Shown here one piece after another: positions 62,498 to 64,000 of a DNA stretch of 64,000 nt. The notes below the pieces were generated by a model. That model did not search any database, was not told the origin of the DNA, and worked only from the letters and a program-made list of their open reading frames with translations. Source of the DNA: Bombella pollinis (GTDB taxonomy: Bacteria > Pseudomonadota > Alphaproteobacteria > Acetobacterales > Acetobacteraceae); NCBI RefSeq assembly GCF_026385485.1, contig NZ_JANIDX010000004.1, positions 1 through 64,000 on the forward strand, given 5' to 3'. The translations under genes were made by a program, and so were the position numbers. Positions within the stretch are counted from its first letter, which is position 1; each line of letters starts with the position of its first letter.

Positions 62498-62604
62498 GCG
62501 ATCTTAATACGACCCCCCGTCGGCAAGGCCGCCTTTTTGGCATTGTTGTTGGCTTGTCCTTCTTTGCTCTTTCCCTTTTTGTGGCAGCTCTTTACCGGCT
62601 GTAA
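62494..62604 (+). CDS. 36-residue membrane peptide, CoxF-like
   Basis: A 36-codon gene starting MSDLNTTPRRQGRLFGIV, with one membrane segment of about 18 residues and ending ALYRL. It overlaps the ctaB stop (ATGA) and is followed by a strong terminator, so it is very likely translated. Alphaproteobacterial cox operons carry a similar tiny gene after ctaB, followed by ctaG and ctaE; those are missing here. Probably a leftover oxidase-assembly peptide. Confidence 0.6.
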   Translation: MSDLNTTPRRQGRLFGIVVGLSFFALSLFVAALYRL

Positions 62605-62625
62605 GGTGCCTTCATAAGGGCTTAT

Positions 62626-62671
62626 AAAAAACCCCGCATCTCACCAGCATAGGCAGGATGCGGGGTTTTTT
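62626..62671. terminator. strong bidirectional terminator
   Basis: AAAAAACCCCGCATC (62626-62640) and GATGCGGGGTTTTTT (62657-62671) pair over 15 bp with a 16-base loop and T-runs on both strands, closing the ctaB operon and the Tim44-domain gene. Confidence 0.92.
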
Positions 62672-62695
62672 TACCCATGCTCAGCAGGTGTAAGA

Positions 62696-63661
62696 TTACC
62701 CTGCTTGTTGGATGGCAGAGAGAATCCAATTACCGCGTCCATCGGCCCGGAGGAAGGTCCAAAGCTCTGTAATAGTTTGCGGCTCGGTTTTGCTGCCATC
62801 AAGCACTGTGCCCATACTATCGGTCGTGACATCGACAGCAGAATATTGCAGAGCAACGCTAGCGTAAGTGATATTGCCTTCCCGCCATGCCTCGGCGAGG
62901 TCCCCACGGATGAAACGTACCTGAGAGACGATATTGCGCGCCCCACGGCTTGTAAGCTCGGAGAGTTGGTTATTGAAGTAACTCACCATCTCCGGCGTGG
63001 CCATACGTTGCAGGGAGGCCATGTCCTGCGCGCTCCATGCCGCTTGGACATTGAGCAAGAGTTGTTGGAAGCTCTGATAATCCTCTGGTGTTAAGGTAAC
63101 ATCTTGTGCTGGTGTCGCCTGAGGTTGGTTGGGGAAGGGAGATGCCCCACCATTAGCGGGCGTAAACCCCGTTGTAGGGCCATTATTCGTGCTTGAGGAT
63201 CGCCGCCATAATTTGATGATGAAGTTTATCAGCAACGCAACGAGCAGTGCTTGGAAGATAAAGCCAAAGAAGGAACCGCCACCACTAAAGCCCCCAAAGA
63301 AGCCATGCCCGCTAAGCATTCCAAAAAGGCCAGCCCCTAAGAAGCCACCGGCCAAGCTGGTCAGGAAGGGATGACGTGCCGCAAAGGGAGGGCGCATCCC
63401 ACCACCAAAAGCAGGACGGTTAAAGCCACTGCCCATGGAAGGCTCTGCCGTGCCGTAAGAGGGGGTGCGTGGGGTCATGCTACGGTCCATAGGCCGTGTC
63501 CAGCTAGGGGTAACGCTGGTGCGGGGCGGTGCGCTCCATGTACGGGAGCCACGGCTGCCAAGGGAGGAGCCCATCCCAGCGCGGGCCTCAGCGGCAGGGG
63601 CGAGGGCAAAGAGCGGCAGGCACAGCACCGCTGTGGCAAGAGGGATAAGACGAATACGCAT
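62696..63661 (-). CDS. Tim44-like domain protein
   Basis: A 321-residue protein with a signal peptide or anchor (MRIRLIPLATAVLCLPLFAL ... AAEARA), a Ser/Pro/Arg then Gly/Phe-rich region, a membrane segment (FIFQALLVALLINFIIKLW, about 140-158) and a C-terminal Tim44-like domain (YQSFQQLLLNVQAAWSAQDM to TELWTFLRADGRGNWILSAI). The domain is a lipid-binding fold; bacterial members have unknown roles. It starts 7 bases after tldE/pmbA. A TTG frame to 63682 would overlap that gene. Confidence 0.82.
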   Translation of the reverse strand: MRIRLIPLATAVLCLPLFALAPAAEARAGMGSSLGSRGSRTWSAPPRTSVTPSWTRPMDRSMTPRTPSYGTAEPSMGSGFNRPAFGGGMRPPFAARHPFLTSLAGGFLGAGLFGMLSGHGFFGGFSGGGSFFGFIFQALLVALLINFIIKLWRRSSSTNNGPTTGFTPANGGASPFPNQPQATPAQDVTLTPEDYQSFQQLLLNVQAAWSAQDMASLQRMATPEMVSYFNNQLSELTSRGARNIVSQVRFIRGDLAEAWREGNITYASVALQYSAVDVTTDSMGTVLDGSKTEPQTITELWTFLRADGRGNWILSAIQQAG

Positions 63662-63668
63662 AATCGGG

Positions 63669-64000
63669 TTAGTCTCCAGCAAGACTCATATGGTCGATAC
63701 GAATGGTCGGGGCGTGATAACCAGCCATGAGGTCGAGGTCATTGGCCGGGATAAGGCGGGCAAACATCTCAAGCAGATTGCCAGCAATGGTAATGCCAGA
63801 GACAGGCTCGGCAATCTCACCATTGCGAATCATAAAGCCAGAGCCACCACGGCTATAATCCCCAGTGAGCATATTGATGGCATTGCCCATAAGTTCTGTC
63901 AGTAACACGCCTTCTTTAATATCAGATTGCAACGCAGAGGGGGAATGGTCTCCGGGATGGAGATAGAATGTGGAAAGACCCGGCCGTACACTCCCTCCGC
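63669..64000 (-). CDS. pmbA: TldD/PmbA family metalloprotease component (partial, 3' end)
   Basis: The last 110 residues of a PmbA/TldE protein whose 5' part lies beyond the right edge. The visible part reads STFYLHPGDHSPSALQ, then VLLTELMGNAINMLTGDYSR, GGSGFMIRNGEIAEPV and ITIAGNLLEMF, the conserved C-terminal domain. With TldD it forms a protease acting on unfolded peptides. It lacks the TldD zinc motif in this part, as expected for PmbA. The frame is open to base 64000. Confidence 0.9.
   Translation of the reverse strand, partial: GGSVRPGLSTFYLHPGDHSPSALQSDIKEGVLLTELMGNAINMLTGDYSRGGSGFMIRNGEIAEPVSGITIAGNLLEMFARLIPANDLDLMAGYHAPTIRIDHMSLAGD

Overview
The window is dense alphaproteobacterial chromosome. 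Gene content and order (rpoZ-rsh-acpS-lepB-rnc-era; pyrH-frr-uppS-cdsA-dxr-rseP-bamA-skp-lpxD-fabZ-lpxA-lpxI; rpmH-rnpA-yidD-yidC-engB-argB-dapD-dapE; def-fmt-truA; kdsD-lptCAB) point to Acetobacteraceae, plausibly a small-genome acetic acid bacterium of the Bombella/Saccharibacter/Gluconobacter type. The genus is an inference from gene order, moderate-high GC and respiratory gene content; no marker here fixes it. No insertion sequence, prophage or CRISPR array is visible.
Layout. 1-968: an AT-rich accessory patch with a MutH/Sau3AI-type endonuclease gene. 1014-8841: housekeeping and surface genes in mixed orientation (CinA-like protein, SMP-30 lactonase, MutT, TonB-dependent receptor, DUF815 ATPase, yajC, sodB, NYN protein). 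9200-15014: RNA polymerase omega, (p)ppGpp enzyme, acpS, lepB, rnc, era. 15109-27821: a long co-directional run for UMP kinase, ribosome recycling, isoprenoid and phospholipid synthesis, outer-membrane assembly and lipid A synthesis. 27977-34259: rpmH, RNase P protein, YidD/YidC, EngB, then argB, dapD and dapE. 34256-39205 (minus): def-fmt-truA, then hldE coupled to an AGE-family isomerase. 39379-40156: Hsp20 plus DUF1150. 40165-44360 (minus): tRNA-Leu(CAG), RNase D, kdsD, lptC, lptA, lptB. 44568-54294: glutamate synthase, oligoendopeptidase, ABC1 kinase, an unknown protein. 54463-59061: uvrB, aldose epimerase, greB, gshB. 59074-64000: a small membrane protein, a PmtA-like methyltransferase, a degenerate cytochrome oxidase subunit I, heme O synthase, a Tim44-domain protein and the 3' end of tldE/pmbA.
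How the genes work together. Much of the window builds the Gram-negative envelope: LPS precursors (kdsD, hldE, lpxD/A/I, fabZ), LPS transport (lptB/A/C), outer-membrane protein assembly (bamA, skp, rseP), membrane insertion and signal cleavage (yidC, yidD, yajC, lepB) and phospholipids (cdsA, pmtA). The rest is information processing, nitrogen assimilation (gltBD) and lysine/arginine synthesis.
Most unusual items: (1) a heme-copper oxidase subunit I homologue at 60265-61524 that keeps both low-spin heme histidines but has lost the heme a3 histidine, one CuB histidine, the cross-linked tyrosine and the K-channel lysine, next to heme O synthase; (2) a ROSE-like RNA thermometer with a bulged G over the Shine-Dalgarno of hsp20; (3) a terminator-like hairpin with seven T residues directly before the pmtA start codon; (4) an NYN-domain protein with Asn in place of expected catalytic Asp; (5) the AT-rich MutH/Sau3AI-type endonuclease.
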